A stretch of DNA of 64,000 nt from DATFQE01 sp963739085. Lineage in GTDB: Bacteria; Actinomycetota; Thermoleophilia; Gaiellales; Gaiellaceae. The stretch covers positions 1-64,000 of the forward strand of contig CAVTZA010000019.1 of the NCBI GenBank assembly GCA_963739085.1, given 5' to 3'. Position 1 is the stretch's first letter. Every line of letters starts with the position of its first letter. A program made the position numbers and the translations under genes. The notes under the pieces were generated by a model. The model did not search any database. It had not been told where the DNA came from and was given only the letters and a program-made list of their open reading frames with translations. Of the stretch, positions 48,211 through 57,403 are shown piece by piece.

Positions 48211-48275
48211 TCATACCGACTGGGTGAATTGCCGGCGTGCTGACTGCGGGGCCTAAGTTCATACGATCCGGATGA
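48211..48275. promoter_or_regulatory. Two weaker island operator-like dyads O5 and O6
   Basis: TCATACCGACTGGGTGA (48211-48227) and TCATACGATCCGGATGA (48259-48275) lie 48 bp apart between the divergent ZIP and DUF1254 copy 2 genes. They match the first half-site of the dyad well, but the second half less well. No -10-like element sits at the fixed 22-23 nt spacing, although TAAGTT at 48254-48259 lies 26 nt after O5. Confidence 0.5.
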
Positions 48276-48356
48276 CGCGATTCGAGTGGCCCTTGGCGAG
48301 CCTTGCTCGAAACCCGCCCTCAAGGCGCGGGACATGTGAGCAAAGGAGAGGGCGCG

Positions 48357-49904
48357 ATGAGCGCGACCGCGGACATGTTGGCTTCGATCTCGACGCCAGA
48401 CACGGTTGAGACGAGACTCGGAACGCTCGAGTTCGACGATGGCGCGCCGTCGACGGAGACGGCCGAGCTGCTGTACGACCACCTCGACTTCCTGACGGGG
48501 TGCAGGCGTACCTGGGGGCATTCCGGGTGCTTCGCTCACCGCAATCCGTCGCGGCTTCCTGTCGGCGGGCGTGGAGGACAACGACGTTCAGTTCTTCTCG
48601 GAGCTGATGGATTCGGCGTCGCTGTTCCTGACGGCGAACTGGGACACCGTCTACTTCTGGGGGTTCGTCGACCTGTCGGATGGGCCGATGGTGATCGACG
48701 TGCCGTCGATCGGGGCGCCGTCGGGGATCCTCGGCACGATCGACGACATGTGGTTCCGGTGGGTCACCGACATCGGCCTTCCCGGCCCGGACCGCGGCGC
48801 AGGGCGGCAGGTATCTGATCGTCGGGCCGGGCTATGACGGGCCGCTGCCCGACAGCGGCTTCCACGTCTCCCATGTCCGCACGACACGCGCGACCCTGAT
48901 CGGCCGGGCGTTCATGATCGACAACGATCCCACCGCCCCGGTCGAGGCGATCCGCGAGGGGTTCCGGGTCTCACCGTACGCCGGGGGCGCAGGGCACCGC
49001 GGTCGGCAGCTTCCTGGCCGGGCGCGCACCGCTCGGCGCTGCCCGGAGGTGCCCAAGACGCGGTTCGTCGAGCGTCGGGCATGTCGTTCAACACCTGTTC
49101 CCGAACGACTTCGGGTTCTGGGAGATCATCGACGAGCTGGTGCAGCAGGAGCCGCCGGAGGCCGGCGATCCGGAGCTGCTGGGTCTGCTCGCCGCCGTCG
49201 GGATCTGCACGGCAAGCCGTTCGAGCCCGACGAGCGCATGCGCAAGATCCTCGAGGAGGCGGCCGCGGTCGGCAACGCCACCGCGCGCACCGTCACCTTC
49301 GCGCGCGCGACCCAGGAGGGCTTCGCCTTCTACCCGGACTCCGCAGTGGCAGAACATGCTCTTCGCCGGTGGCTACGAGTTCCTCGACCCGCCGCCCGAG
49401 ATCACACCCGAGGGCCCGTTCCGCGGCCCCGAGCGACGGCGCCCGCAAGCTCGACTCGCGCACCAACTTCTTCTACATGGCCACCGGCATCACGCCGGCG
49501 ATGTGCATGCGCCTCACCGGCATCGGCTCGCAGTACATCTACGCGATGCGCGACAGCGAGGGCGCCTTCTTCGACGGCGCCCGCAGCTACAAGCTCACCC
49601 TGCCCGCCGACATCCCCGAGAGCCGGTTCTGGTCGGTGATCCTGTACGACCGCCAGACGCGCTCGATGCTGCAGACCGATCAACACCTCCCGCGCCTCGG
49701 GAGCCAGTCCGGCACCGTCGAGACGAACCCGACGGCTCGACCGACATCTACTTCGGCCCAGAGGCGCCCGAGGGGAAAGAGAACAACTGGCTGCAAACCG
49801 TGCCCGGCAAGGGCTGGTGGACGATCCTGCGGCTCTACAACCCGCTCCAGCCGTTCTTCGACAAGAGCTGGCGGCCGAGCGAGATCGAGCCCTCCGACCG
49901 CTGA
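48357..49904 (+). CDS. DUF1254/DUF1214 domain protein, copy 2, at least six frame changes
   Basis: About 516 residues from ATG 48357 with AAAGGAGAG upstream. It begins like copy 1 (LASISTPDTVETRLGTLEFD, compare LRSISTPEQLESRLGTLEFV) and ends the same way (FFDKSWRPSEIEPSDR). Conserved middle segments include SLFLTANWDTVYFWGFVDLS, FYMATGITPAMCMRLTGIGS and FWSVILYDRQTRSMLQTDQH. The frame changes (near 48500, 48580, 48815, 48985, 49085, 49200, 49345, 49430 and 49730) are much denser than in copy 1, so this copy may be a true pseudogene. The overall level of base errors in the window leaves this open. It is followed by a flippase-like gene after about 36 bp. Confidence 0.68.
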
Positions 49905-49940
49905 TACAGGTGAGACGAACTCGAGCGAGACACGGGATCG

Positions 49941-51135
49941 ATGAGCGACGGTCGCCGCATCCGTCGGCCGTGGTGCCGTTCCACGACTCCGTCCCGCCGG
50001 AGCCGCCTGGTCAAGGTCGGCGGCTGGCTGCTGGGCATCGTGCTCGTCGTCGTCGTCCTGAACCTGCTCGGCGTCGACGTGGTCGGCTGGCTCCAGGACC
50101 TCTGGGACCAGATCAAGGACGTCCCGCCCGGCTACATCGTCGCGGGGCTCGTGTTCCAGTCGGGCCAGACGCTCTTCGCCGGGCTGTCGTACTACGGCAT
50201 CCTGCGCGCGGCGTATCCGGGCCAGGTCGAGTTCTGGCCGATCGTGACCGCCTACGCGGTCGGCGTGGCGATGAACAACTTCCTGCCCGCGAACATCGGC
50301 ACGTTCGCGACGCTGGTCATGTTCGTGGCGATCATCCCGGCCGCGACGTTCGCCGGGTCGGTCGCCGCCTACCTCGTGCAGAAGATCTTCTTCACGGTCG
50401 CCGGCACGTTCGTCTACCTCTACCTGTTCCTGTCCGTGCCCGGCTCGTTCGACGAGAGCCTCGGCAACGTCTCCGAGGACCCGGTGCGGACGATCCTGAT
50501 CGCGGCAGGCGCCGTCTTCCTGATCGTGATCCTCGGCCGCATCTTCTGGCGGCAGGTGAAGAAGCTCTGGGAGCAGGCGAAGCAGGGCGGCGTGATCCTC
50601 TCCCGCCCGAAGGAGTACCTGACGCACGCGTTTCTCCCGTCGTTCCTCTCCTGGCTGTGCAAGCTCGCCGTGATCGGGATCTTCCTGGCGGCCTTCGCGA
50701 TCCCGGTCACGTTCGAGTCGGTCATGTGGGTGACGGGGTCGGGCTCGCTCGCCAACGTCGTCTCCTTCACGCCCGGCGCGGTCGGCATCACGCAGGCGAC
50801 GAACGCGCTCGCGCTCGACACCTGCTGCGACGTCGCCAAGGAGCACCGCGGTCGACTACTCCACCGCGCAGCAGCTGATCACGACCGCCTGGAACGTCGT
50901 CGTGGCGCTCGTGCTCGTCGTCTCGGTCTTCGGCTGGACGGGCGGAAAGCAGCTCGTCGAGCAGTCGTACGCCGACGCGAAGGTCAAGGTCGCCGAGCAG
51001 AAGGCCCAGCACGCCGAGAAGAAGGCGGAGAAGCGTGCGGAGCGCGACGAGTCCGGGCGAGGCCTGCTCCGTCGCCGCCACGACAGCGAGGATGGCTCTT
51101 CATCAGCGAACGGAGGAGGAGAACCTGATGTCTAG
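49941..51135 (+). CDS. Lysylphosphatidylglycerol synthase TM-type flippase-like membrane protein, frameshifted near 50850
   Basis: About 397 residues from ATG 49941. It is rich in hydrophobic helices (WLLGIVLVVVVLNLLGVDVV and YAVGVAMNNFLPANIGTFAT) and has the pattern of the LPG_synthase_TM (UPF0104) family: YYGILRAAYPGQVEFWPIVT, NFLPANIGTFATLVMFVAII and FTPGAVGITQATNALAL. After the frame change near 50850 it continues VDYSTAQQLITTAWNVVVAL and ends in a charged coiled-coil tail (VAEQKAQHAEKKAEKRAERD). The synthetase domain is absent, so it is a stand-alone flippase-like membrane protein. Its stop overlaps the start of the next gene. Confidence 0.78.
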
Positions 51136-53183
51136 CGGCACCGAGCCGGCGTACGGCCAATCCACAGCCTGGCAGCCCGAGCGTCCCGCGCTTGCGGCTG
51201 TTCCCTCTCCTCGTCTCGTGGCTCGCCACGGGCGTCGCGTTGATGGTGGCCGCCGCGCTCCTGCCGGGCGTCGACATCGAAGAACTTCTGGGGTGCGCTG
51301 CTCGTCGCGGCGATCGTCGCGGCGCTGAACGCGGTCATCCCCCCGGTGCTCGCGGCGCTGCGGTTGCCGCTCACGCTCGTCCTCGGCTTCCTGCTCGTGC
51401 TGATCGCGGACGCCGTCATCCTCCTCGTCGCCGCCGACCTGAACGTGACCGACGGGGTGCTCACGGTCGACAACTTCGGCTGGGCGCTGCTCGCCTCGCT
51501 CGTGGTCGCCGCCGTGAGCGTCGTGCTCGCCGTGCTCCTCGGCTCGGACGACATGTCGCCGATCCGCATCGCGCAGCGGATCGCGCGCCGGCAGGGCATC
51601 ATCGCCACCACCGACGTCCCCGGGATCGTCTTCCTCGAGATCGACGGGCTCGCGCTGCCCGTGCTGCGCCGGGCGATGCGCGACGGCAACGCCCCGAACA
51701 TGGCCCGCTGGCTGGCCGAGGGCACGCACGCCTGGCCGAGTGGGAGACCGATCTCTCCTCGCAGACGGGTGCCAGCCAGGCGGGGATCCTGCTGGGATCG
51801 AACGAGGACATCTCGGCCTTCCGCTGGGTGGAGAAGGAGACCGCGACGATGATGACGTGCTCGGCGCCGCCGGACTGCGCGGAGATCGAGCGGCGGCGCG
51901 GGACCGGCATCGGCCTGCTCGTCGACGGCGGCGCCAGCCGCGGAAACCTGCTCTCCGGCGAGGCGGAGGACGTGATCCTCACCGTCAGCCGGATGGAGGC
52001 GGAGAAGAAGTCCAACCCCGGCTACCGGGCGTTTCTCGCCAACGGCGACAACGTGACGCGCACGCTCGTCCTCTTCGGCTGGGAGGTCATCCTCGAGTGG
52101 ACCGCGGCGCTGCGCGCGATCCGCCGGGACGTGCATCCACGCGGCCACCGGGGCGGCATCTACCCGCTGATGCAGGGGCGCGATGTGCGTCTTCGTGCGC
52201 GACCTGATCGTGTCGGGCGTCCTCACGGACATGATGCGCGGGCGGCCTGCGGTCTACGCGACGTTCTCCGAGCTACGACGAGGTGGCGCACCACTCGGGC
52301 CTCGAGCGCGCGGACACGCTCGAGGCTCTGCGCAAGCTCGACGACCACTTCGCGCAGATCGAGCGAGCGCGCCGCTACGCGCCGCGGCCGTACGAGATCG
52401 TCGTCCTCTCCGACCACGGGCAGACGCAGGGCGCGACCTTCAAGCAGCGCAACGGCTACGGCCTCGACGAGCTCGTCGAGCGCTCGCTCTCGCGCGGCGA
52501 CGTGGCGGGCATCGCCGGCGGGGACGAGCAGAGCTCGATGGTCGGCCTCGCCGTCGGCGAGGCGACGGGGAAGAAGGCGAAGCGGCCGAAGAACGACGTC
52601 TCCGACCGCGACGTCGTCGTGCTCGGCTCGGGCAACCTCGGCCTCGTCTACCTGATGGAGGAGCGTCGCCGGCTGACGCTCGAGGAGATCGATGAGCGGC
52701 ATCCGGAGCTCCTGCCGACGCTCCGCGCGCACCCGCACGTCGGCTGGCTGCTCGTCCGCTCGTCAGAGCACGGCGCGGTCGCGCTCGGCGCGAACGGCGC
52801 CCACTACCTCGCGGACGGCCGCGTCGAAGGCGAGGACCCGCTCGCGCCGTTCTCGCCCACGCGCTGCGAGCACCTGCTGCGCACCGACGGCTTCGAGCAC
52901 GTCGCCGACATCATGGTCGGCAGCTTCTACGACCCGGACCTCGACGAGGGCTGCGCGTTCGAGGAGCTGATCTCCTTCCACGGCGGCATCGGCGGGCCCC
53001 AGACGCGTCCGTTCATCCTCCACCCGGCGCAGCTCGAGGTGCCGCCAGGCGCCGATCCTCGGCGCCGCGAGCGTGCACGGCATCCTCGCGGGCTGGCGGC
53101 AGCAGCTCCAGGCCGGCCGGAACGGCGGGCCGGCAGAAGCCGAGCGTGAGAAGGCCGCCGTGGGCGAGCAGCCGGTCGGATGA
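51128..53183 (+). CDS. Membrane-anchored type I phosphodiesterase/nucleotide pyrophosphatase-like protein with holin-like N-terminus, many frame changes
   Basis: About 685 residues from ATG 51128. The N-terminal ~150 residues hold four helices like the phage-holin-4 superfamily (LRLFPLLVSWLATGVALMVA and LPLTLVLGFLLVLIADAVIL). The rest is alkaline-phosphatase-superfamily sequence: GIVFLEIDGLALPVLRRAMR (metal Asp), ETDLSSQTGASQAGILLGSN (Thr/Ser nucleophile region), VVLSDHGQTQGATFKQRNGY (metal Asp-His) and a C-terminal HGGIGGPQTRPFILHP. Frame changes lie near 51210, 51285, 51735, 52185, 52275 and 53045. It probably hydrolyses phosphodiesters at the membrane face. The substrate is unknown. The fusion of a holin-like anchor with a phosphodiesterase is known in this group of actinobacteria (general knowledge). 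Confidence 0.72.
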
Positions 53184-53211
53184 GGAGTCGCGCGGGGCGA
53201 CGCGTACGACC

Positions 53212-53946
53212 ATGAGTCGGCTCGCGAACGCGATTTCCTCGGCGACCGACCCGGCCAGTGGCTGGGATGCGCGCCTGTGGCGGCTGTGGGCGCTCTACAC
53301 GGCGCTGGCCTACACCATCATCCTTGCCATCGCCTACGGCCTGACGAGCCTTGATCTCCACACCGTTCGCCTTGCCCTGGATTTCCGGCTCGTCGGGACG
53401 CTGCTAATCGCAACCTTCGGCGCGCTGCTCTACGGCCTCGTTCTCGGACCCCTGCAGTGGCGCGTGCTGCGCGAGCGACTCCCAATCCCTCGGCGGGCTT
53501 GGGTCCAGGCCTCGGTCGTACCGGCCCTCGTCGCCTGGATCGTCGTCGTCGTGCCGACGGCGATCGTCGCTGAGAGCTCGGGCGAGGACCTCCGGATCGC
53601 GTACTGATTGGCGATCAGCCAGGCGCTCGCACTCGGTCCGTTGATCGGGCTCTCACAAGCCAAGGCACTGAGCCCCTACACCACGCGGTGGAAGTGGTGG
53701 ATCGTCGCCAACCTGGTCTCCTGGCTGATCGTCAACGCCGTCTTCTACCTCGTCTCGCTCGTCCTCGGTGGGTTCGACTTCGCGCACGGAGAAGGCTCGC
53801 CGCTCCAGGCCTACCTGCTCCTGATCGCGGCCACACCCCTCAGCGGACGGTGGTTGTTGTGGGTCACCGCCCCAGGCGCGACGGTGTCAATGACCGAACC
53901 AGACCTGTCCACGGTCACGGCCGCTGCGTCCGCTCATCCGCGCTGA
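53212..53946 (+). CDS. Membrane protein of unknown function with an in-frame TGA at 53605-53607
   Basis: The frame from ATG 53212 runs to TGA 53605-53607 and continues in the same frame to TGA 53944-53946. Residues before and after are hydrophobic helices (LYTALAYTIILAIAYGLTSL, VVPALVAWIVVVVPTAIVAE, then WWIVANLVSWLIVNAVFYLV). About six segments in all are expected from a single protein. The TGA lies in IAY*LAISQALALGPLIGLS, where Trp (TGG) would fit. Because the other defects in the window are indels, this one may be a real nonsense mutation or a base substitution error. No family is recognised. Confidence 0.5.
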
Positions 53947-54105
53947 GCGATCTCGCGCCGGCGATCGCGGCGTGTACGTGCTCGAGACACGAGACGGAGC
54001 AAGCGTCATTCGCTCTCGCCGGGGGAGCCTGAACGCAAGAGACGCTGCGGACAAATGATCCGTATGGGTCTCCAGCGAGCGCCCGCGAGAGCCGAAGGAC
54101 CCCTC

Positions 54106-54309
54106 ATGCGGTCGATACACGTCACAGTGACCTGGGAGTCGGAGCACGTCGTCGAGCTCGACGACGGCGCTGACCTCGCGAACCTCATGGAGGTGCTGGC
54201 CGGTCAGTCGAACGTGAGGCTTGTCGGGTATGCGGCTCAGCCACTCGACGAAGCGGTCGACGCTGCGGTCGACGAGTTCCTCGGCCCGGGTACCAGCGGC
54301 GACGCCTGA
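54106..54309 (+). CDS. Small acidic hypothetical protein
   Basis: 67 residues from ATG 54106 (MRSIHVTVTWESEHVVELDD). An in-frame ATG at 54055 would add 17 Arg-rich residues and is less likely. The sequence alternates beta-strand-like segments (IHVTVTWES and VRLVGYAAQ) with an acidic helix (PLDEAVDAAVDEFLG). No signal or membrane segment. No family is recognised. It lies between a membrane protein and the island's right end, where the stretch 54310-54575 shows no gene. Confidence 0.45.
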   Translation: MRSIHVTVTWESEHVVELDDGADLANLMEVLAGQSNVRLVGYAAQPLDEAVDAAVDEFLGPGTSGDA

Positions 54310-54575
54310 GCCCGAGTCCGGCGTCGAGTGACCGGCGCGAGTGCTCGTAGCGAGTCCGTGGGGCCAGGAGAAAGCACGTGTGAGCGAGGGCCCTCGGGCT
54401 AGTAGCAGGGGCCAGGAGAGAGACAGAAGCACCCTTCCCAGGGTGCGGTCTGGCTGGACAACGGTGAGCACTCCGAGGGATGACCATGCCGGCGGCGGCC
54501 GAGCCCTTCGGCGCATCGATGATGCATATGTGCCCTGCTGGCTATCCCGCTGAGTAGTTGCCCGTCGCGGCCGGG

Positions 54576-54794
54576 TTATCCGGCGGCGCGGCGACGGGCC
54601 GGCTCGGTCTCCCGGAGGCGAAGTGCCTCGTACGGCACGGTCAGCAACTCGAGCGTCTCGCCGCGCTCATCGGCGATCTCGACGAGGGCCTCGCCCGGGA
54701 AGAGTTCGACTACGGCGCCGATTGCGCCCGCGGGCTGACCGCCGCGTGGCTGGCGCAGTTCTACGACGTCGAGGAGATCGGGCTTGGCCTTCAT
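54576..54794 (-). CDS. DUF4926 domain protein
   Basis: 72 residues from ATG 54794, with GGAGGTGCAG upstream. The small SH3-like DUF4926 pattern is visible: LLDVVELRQPRGGQPAGAIG, GAVVELFPGEALVEIADERG and ELLTVPYEAL. DUF4926 proteins are short and often follow a partner gene in pairs resembling toxin-antitoxin modules. No partner is seen here. The gene lies only 85 nt from the 3' end of tRNA-Ala, inside the island's right border, a usual place for genes carried in with an element. Confidence 0.75.
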   Translation of the reverse strand: MKAKPDLLDVVELRQPRGGQPAGAIGAVVELFPGEALVEIADERGETLELLTVPYEALRLRETEPARRRAAG

Positions 54795-54878
54795 TCTGCA
54801 CCTCCGTCAAGCCTGAGCAGCCGCTTAGCCGTGCGCCGCCCTGGCCATCAGAAAGATTCGATTTGCAGCGACTTTCGA

Positions 54879-54923
54879 GTGGAGCGTACCGGGATCGAAC
54901 CGGTGACCTCCGGCTTGCAAAGC
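54879..54923 (-). repeat. Right copy of 45-bp direct repeat (inside the intact tRNA-Ala)
   Basis: Identical to 35818-35862, in the same orientation. Here the sequence continues into the tRNA 5' half (CCGGCGCTCTCC on the plus strand), whereas the left copy diverges right after the anticodon loop. Confidence 0.9.
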
Positions 54924-54952
54924 CGGCGCTCTCCCAGCTGAGCTAACGCCCC
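54880..54952 (-). tRNA. tRNA-Ala (anticodon TGC)
   Basis: On the minus strand the gene begins GGGGCGTTAGCTCAGCTGGG and ends GGTACGCTCCA (73 nt without CCA). The acceptor stem pairs 7 bp with one G-U, the D-arm is AGCTCAGCTGGGAGAGC-like, the anticodon stem-loop is CCGGC-TTTGCAA-GCCGG with anticodon TGC, and the T-arm carries GGTTCGATCC. CCA is not encoded. The native terminator seems to be 19 kb away at 35793-35808 because of the island insertion. Confidence 0.96.
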
Positions 54953-55020
54953 GGGCGAGGGCATCGTAGCGCGGGCCAGGCGCGCGCTCAGCCCGACTCC
55001 GAGGGCGGAGACCAGGCATC

Positions 55021-55650
55021 GTGGTCGTCGGGATGATCGTGGTCGGCTCGCTCACGACCTTCATCGACCAGCACCGCCAATGGGCGCTCCTGCTGCTGTT
55101 CGGGCTCGTGCTGCTGGAGTCGTTCGGGCTGCCGCTGCCGGGCGAGACCGCGCTCATCGCCTGCGCCGTCCTCGCCTCGCAGGGAGCACTCGCGATCGAG
55201 TCGGTGATCGCGATCGCGATCCTCGCGGCCGTCCTCGGCGACAACCTTGGGTACTGGACCGCGCGTAGGGGTGGCCGCGCCCTGCTCCTCGGCTGGTCTA
55301 TGACCCGCCGACCGGCCGAGCGATACCTGGCAACAGGTGAGCGCTTCTTCGCCCGGCACGGAGGCAAGACGGTGTTCATCGGCCGCTTCGTGCCCGTCCT
55401 CCGTTTCACGGCGGCCTGGGTCGCCGGGCTCTCCCGGATGCACTGGTGGCGGTTCTTCGCCTGGAATGCCGCCGGCGGCATCGTCTGGGCGACAGGCGTG
55501 GGCCTCGTGTCGTACTTCCTGGGGAGCGCCGTCGCGAACGCGATCGGCACCTACGGGCTCCTCGCCGGAGGAGGAGCCATCGTTCTGGCGACCCTCGGCT
55601 ACCTCGTCGTACGGCGACTCCAGAAGCGCACGATCGACCACGAGCCCTAG
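55021..55650 (+). CDS. DedA family (VTT domain) membrane protein
   Basis: About 209 residues from GTG 55021, or ATG 55033. The DedA/VTT pattern is complete: LLESFGLPLPGETALIACAV (E..xPxPGE), NLGYWTARRGGR, FARHGGKTVFIGRFVPVLRF (G-R-F-x-P-x-x-R) and AAWVAGLSRMHWWRFFAWNA, with four to five helices. DedA proteins are inner-membrane proteins needed for envelope homeostasis, and some act as undecaprenyl-phosphate or phospholipid translocases. It lies next to, and points away from, the tRNA, outside the island. Confidence 0.88.
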   Translation: MVVGMIVVGSLTTFIDQHRQWALLLLFGLVLLESFGLPLPGETALIACAVLASQGALAIESVIAIAILAAVLGDNLGYWTARRGGRALLLGWSMTRRPAERYLATGERFFARHGGKTVFIGRFVPVLRFTAAWVAGLSRMHWWRFFAWNAAGGIVWATGVGLVSYFLGSAVANAIGTYGLLAGGGAIVLATLGYLVVRRLQKRTIDHEP

Positions 55651-55659
55651 AGTCGCGAC

Positions 55660-57018
55660 ATGACCCAGCCGGCGGAACGGCATCGAGTGGTCGTGATCGG
55701 CGGCGGCTTCGGGGGGCTGCAGGCAGTTCGCAAGCTGCGGCGAGCTCCAGTCGACGTCACGCTCGTCGATCGGCGGAACTTCCACCTCTTCCAGCCGCTC
55801 ACCTACCAGGTCGCGACCGGCGCCCTCTCACCCGGCGAGATCGCGTATCCGCTGCGCGCGATCTTCAAGCGCGACCGCAACGTCCGCGTGCTCATGGCCG
55901 AAGTCGCCGACTTCGACCTCGACGCACACGAGGTCCGCCTGCGCTCCGTCGCGGGCGTGCCGGCGCCCGAGAAACGATCCCGTACGACACGCTGATCGTC
56001 TCCGGCGGATCGCGGTACTCCTACTTCGGGCACGAGGACTGGCAGCAACACGCGGCCGAGGTGAAGTCGCTCGAGAGCGCCCTGAGCGTGCGCACACGCA
56101 TCCTCAGCGCGTTCGAGGCCGCCGAGGTCGGATCCCGAACCCGGCCGGCGCGCGGCCTGGCTGACGTTCGTCGTCGTCGGCGCCGGCCCGACCGGCGTCG
56201 AGATGGCCGGGCAGATCGGCGAGCTCGCCGGAGACTCGCTTCGTCGCGACTTCCGGGCGATCGACCCGCGAGCGGCCCGGATCCTCCTTGTCGAGGCGGC
56301 CGACCGTGTACTCACGACCTTTCCGCCCTCGCTGTCGGCAAAGGCGGCGCGCTCGCTCGAGAAGCTGGGCGTGACCGTCCTCACGGAGCGGACGGTGGTC
56401 GCTGTCGACGGGGAGAGCGTCACCGTCGAAGACGGCGCCGGCCGGTCGGAGCGGATCGACTGCCGCACCGTCGTCTGGGCCGCGGGCGTCATGGCGTCGG
56501 GGCTCGCAACGAGGCTGGCCGAACTGACCGGGGCCGAACGCGACCGGGCCGGCCGCGTGACGGTCGAGTCGGACCTCACGCTCCCCGGCCATCCGGAGGT
56601 GCTCGCGCTCGGCGACATGGTTCGCGTGCGCAATCCGGCCGGCGAGGTCGTCGTTTACCCGGGCGTGGCGCCCGTCGCCATGCAACAGGGCCGCTACGCG
56701 GCGAAGGTCGTACGCGCGAGACTGCGCTCCGACGACGCAGGCCCGTTCCGCTACCGCGACAAGGGCAACCTCGCGACGATCGGCCGCGCAGCCGCAGTCG
56801 CCGACATCAAGGGGTTGCGGCTCGGCGGCGCCATCGCGTGGCTCACCTGGCTGTTCGTGCACCTCTGGTACCTGGTCGGCTTCCAGAATCGGCTGCTCGT
56901 GATCATTCGCTGGTCCTTCAGCTTCGTCACCCACGGCCGTGGCGCGCGCCTGATCACCGGGTCGGGCACGCAGGGGCCGTCGGGAGCAGATTCGCAGCCG
57001 GGTGATCCAATCCCGTAG
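55660..57018 (+). CDS. ndh: Type II NADH dehydrogenase-like FAD/NAD oxidoreductase, two frame changes
   Basis: About 452 residues from ATG 55660. The FAD-binding Rossmann motif VVVIGGGFGGLQAVRKL lies at the N-terminus, followed by DRRNFHLFQPLTYQVATGAL (NDH-2 signature). The second nucleotide-binding motif reads TFVVVGAGPTGVEMAGQIGE (NADH). The C-terminal VLALGDMVRVRN binds FAD. A hydrophobic C-terminal part (WLTWLFVHLWYLVGFQNRLL) anchors it in the membrane. Frame changes lie near 55970 and 56160. It transfers electrons from NADH to quinone without pumping protons. Ten bases separate it from the DedA gene, so co-transcription is likely. Confidence 0.85.
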
Positions 57019-57063
57019 TCCCGCCGTATCGGCCTCACGGGCGCCACCGCGGAGGACGGACCT

Positions 57064-57360
57064 GTGAACGACCAACGAATCGACGATGTCGCGCCGCTGT
57101 CTGCGGCTACACGAACGGTCTCCTTGTCGGACCGTCAGCGCCAACTGCTCGTGCGTATCGCGGCCGGGCGGACCAACGCCGAGATCGCCCGCGAGTTGGC
57201 GATCTCACCACGAACGGTGCGGATGCACTGCGACGCTCTCAGGGGCAAGTTGGGCGTCCCGAGGCGCCGGCTGATCCCGGCTGCCTATCGAGCGATCACG
57301 GGTGAAGACCCGTTTCTCGCGCTGGAATCGGAGCCCGCCTCGCGCGCGAGGACGGCCTAG
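57064..57360 (+). CDS. Small LuxR-type HTH protein
   Basis: 98 residues from GTG 57064 with GGAGGACG upstream. The single domain is a LuxR/GerE helix-turn-helix: LSDRQRQLLVRIAAGRTNAE, IARELAISPRTVRMHCDALR and GKLGVPRRRLIPAAYRAI. No receiver or ATPase domain is present, so it may respond to a partner protein or act constitutively. It lies 45 nt after the NADH dehydrogenase gene and converges with the dipeptide transporter operon. Confidence 0.85.
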   Translation: MNDQRIDDVAPLSAATRTVSLSDRQRQLLVRIAAGRTNAEIARELAISPRTVRMHCDALRGKLGVPRRRLIPAAYRAITGEDPFLALESEPASRARTA

Positions 57361-57403
57361 AGCCGATCACGGAGGCCGGGCCCGCTGTGGGCAGGCTTCG
57401 TCT

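Larger units (their letters stand above)
35818..54923. mobile_element. Probable genomic island inserted at tRNA-Ala(TGC)
   Basis: The segment between the two 45-bp tRNA-Ala repeats is 19,061 bp from repeat to repeat. The full tRNA is at the right end and the truncated copy plus the terminator at the left. Inside are accessory genes that share an operator/promoter design (LuxR, DUF1254, AI-2E, YihY and others) not seen in the rest of the window. I recognise no integrase, excisionase, relaxase or replication gene, so the island is either non-autonomous or has lost its mobility genes. Insertion is inferred from the repeats and the terminator position. Confidence 0.7.

Noticed and set aside
54050..54075. 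ATGATCCGTATGG sequence resembling the operator
   Set aside because: The match covers less than one half-site in a permuted order. Chance similarity is likely.
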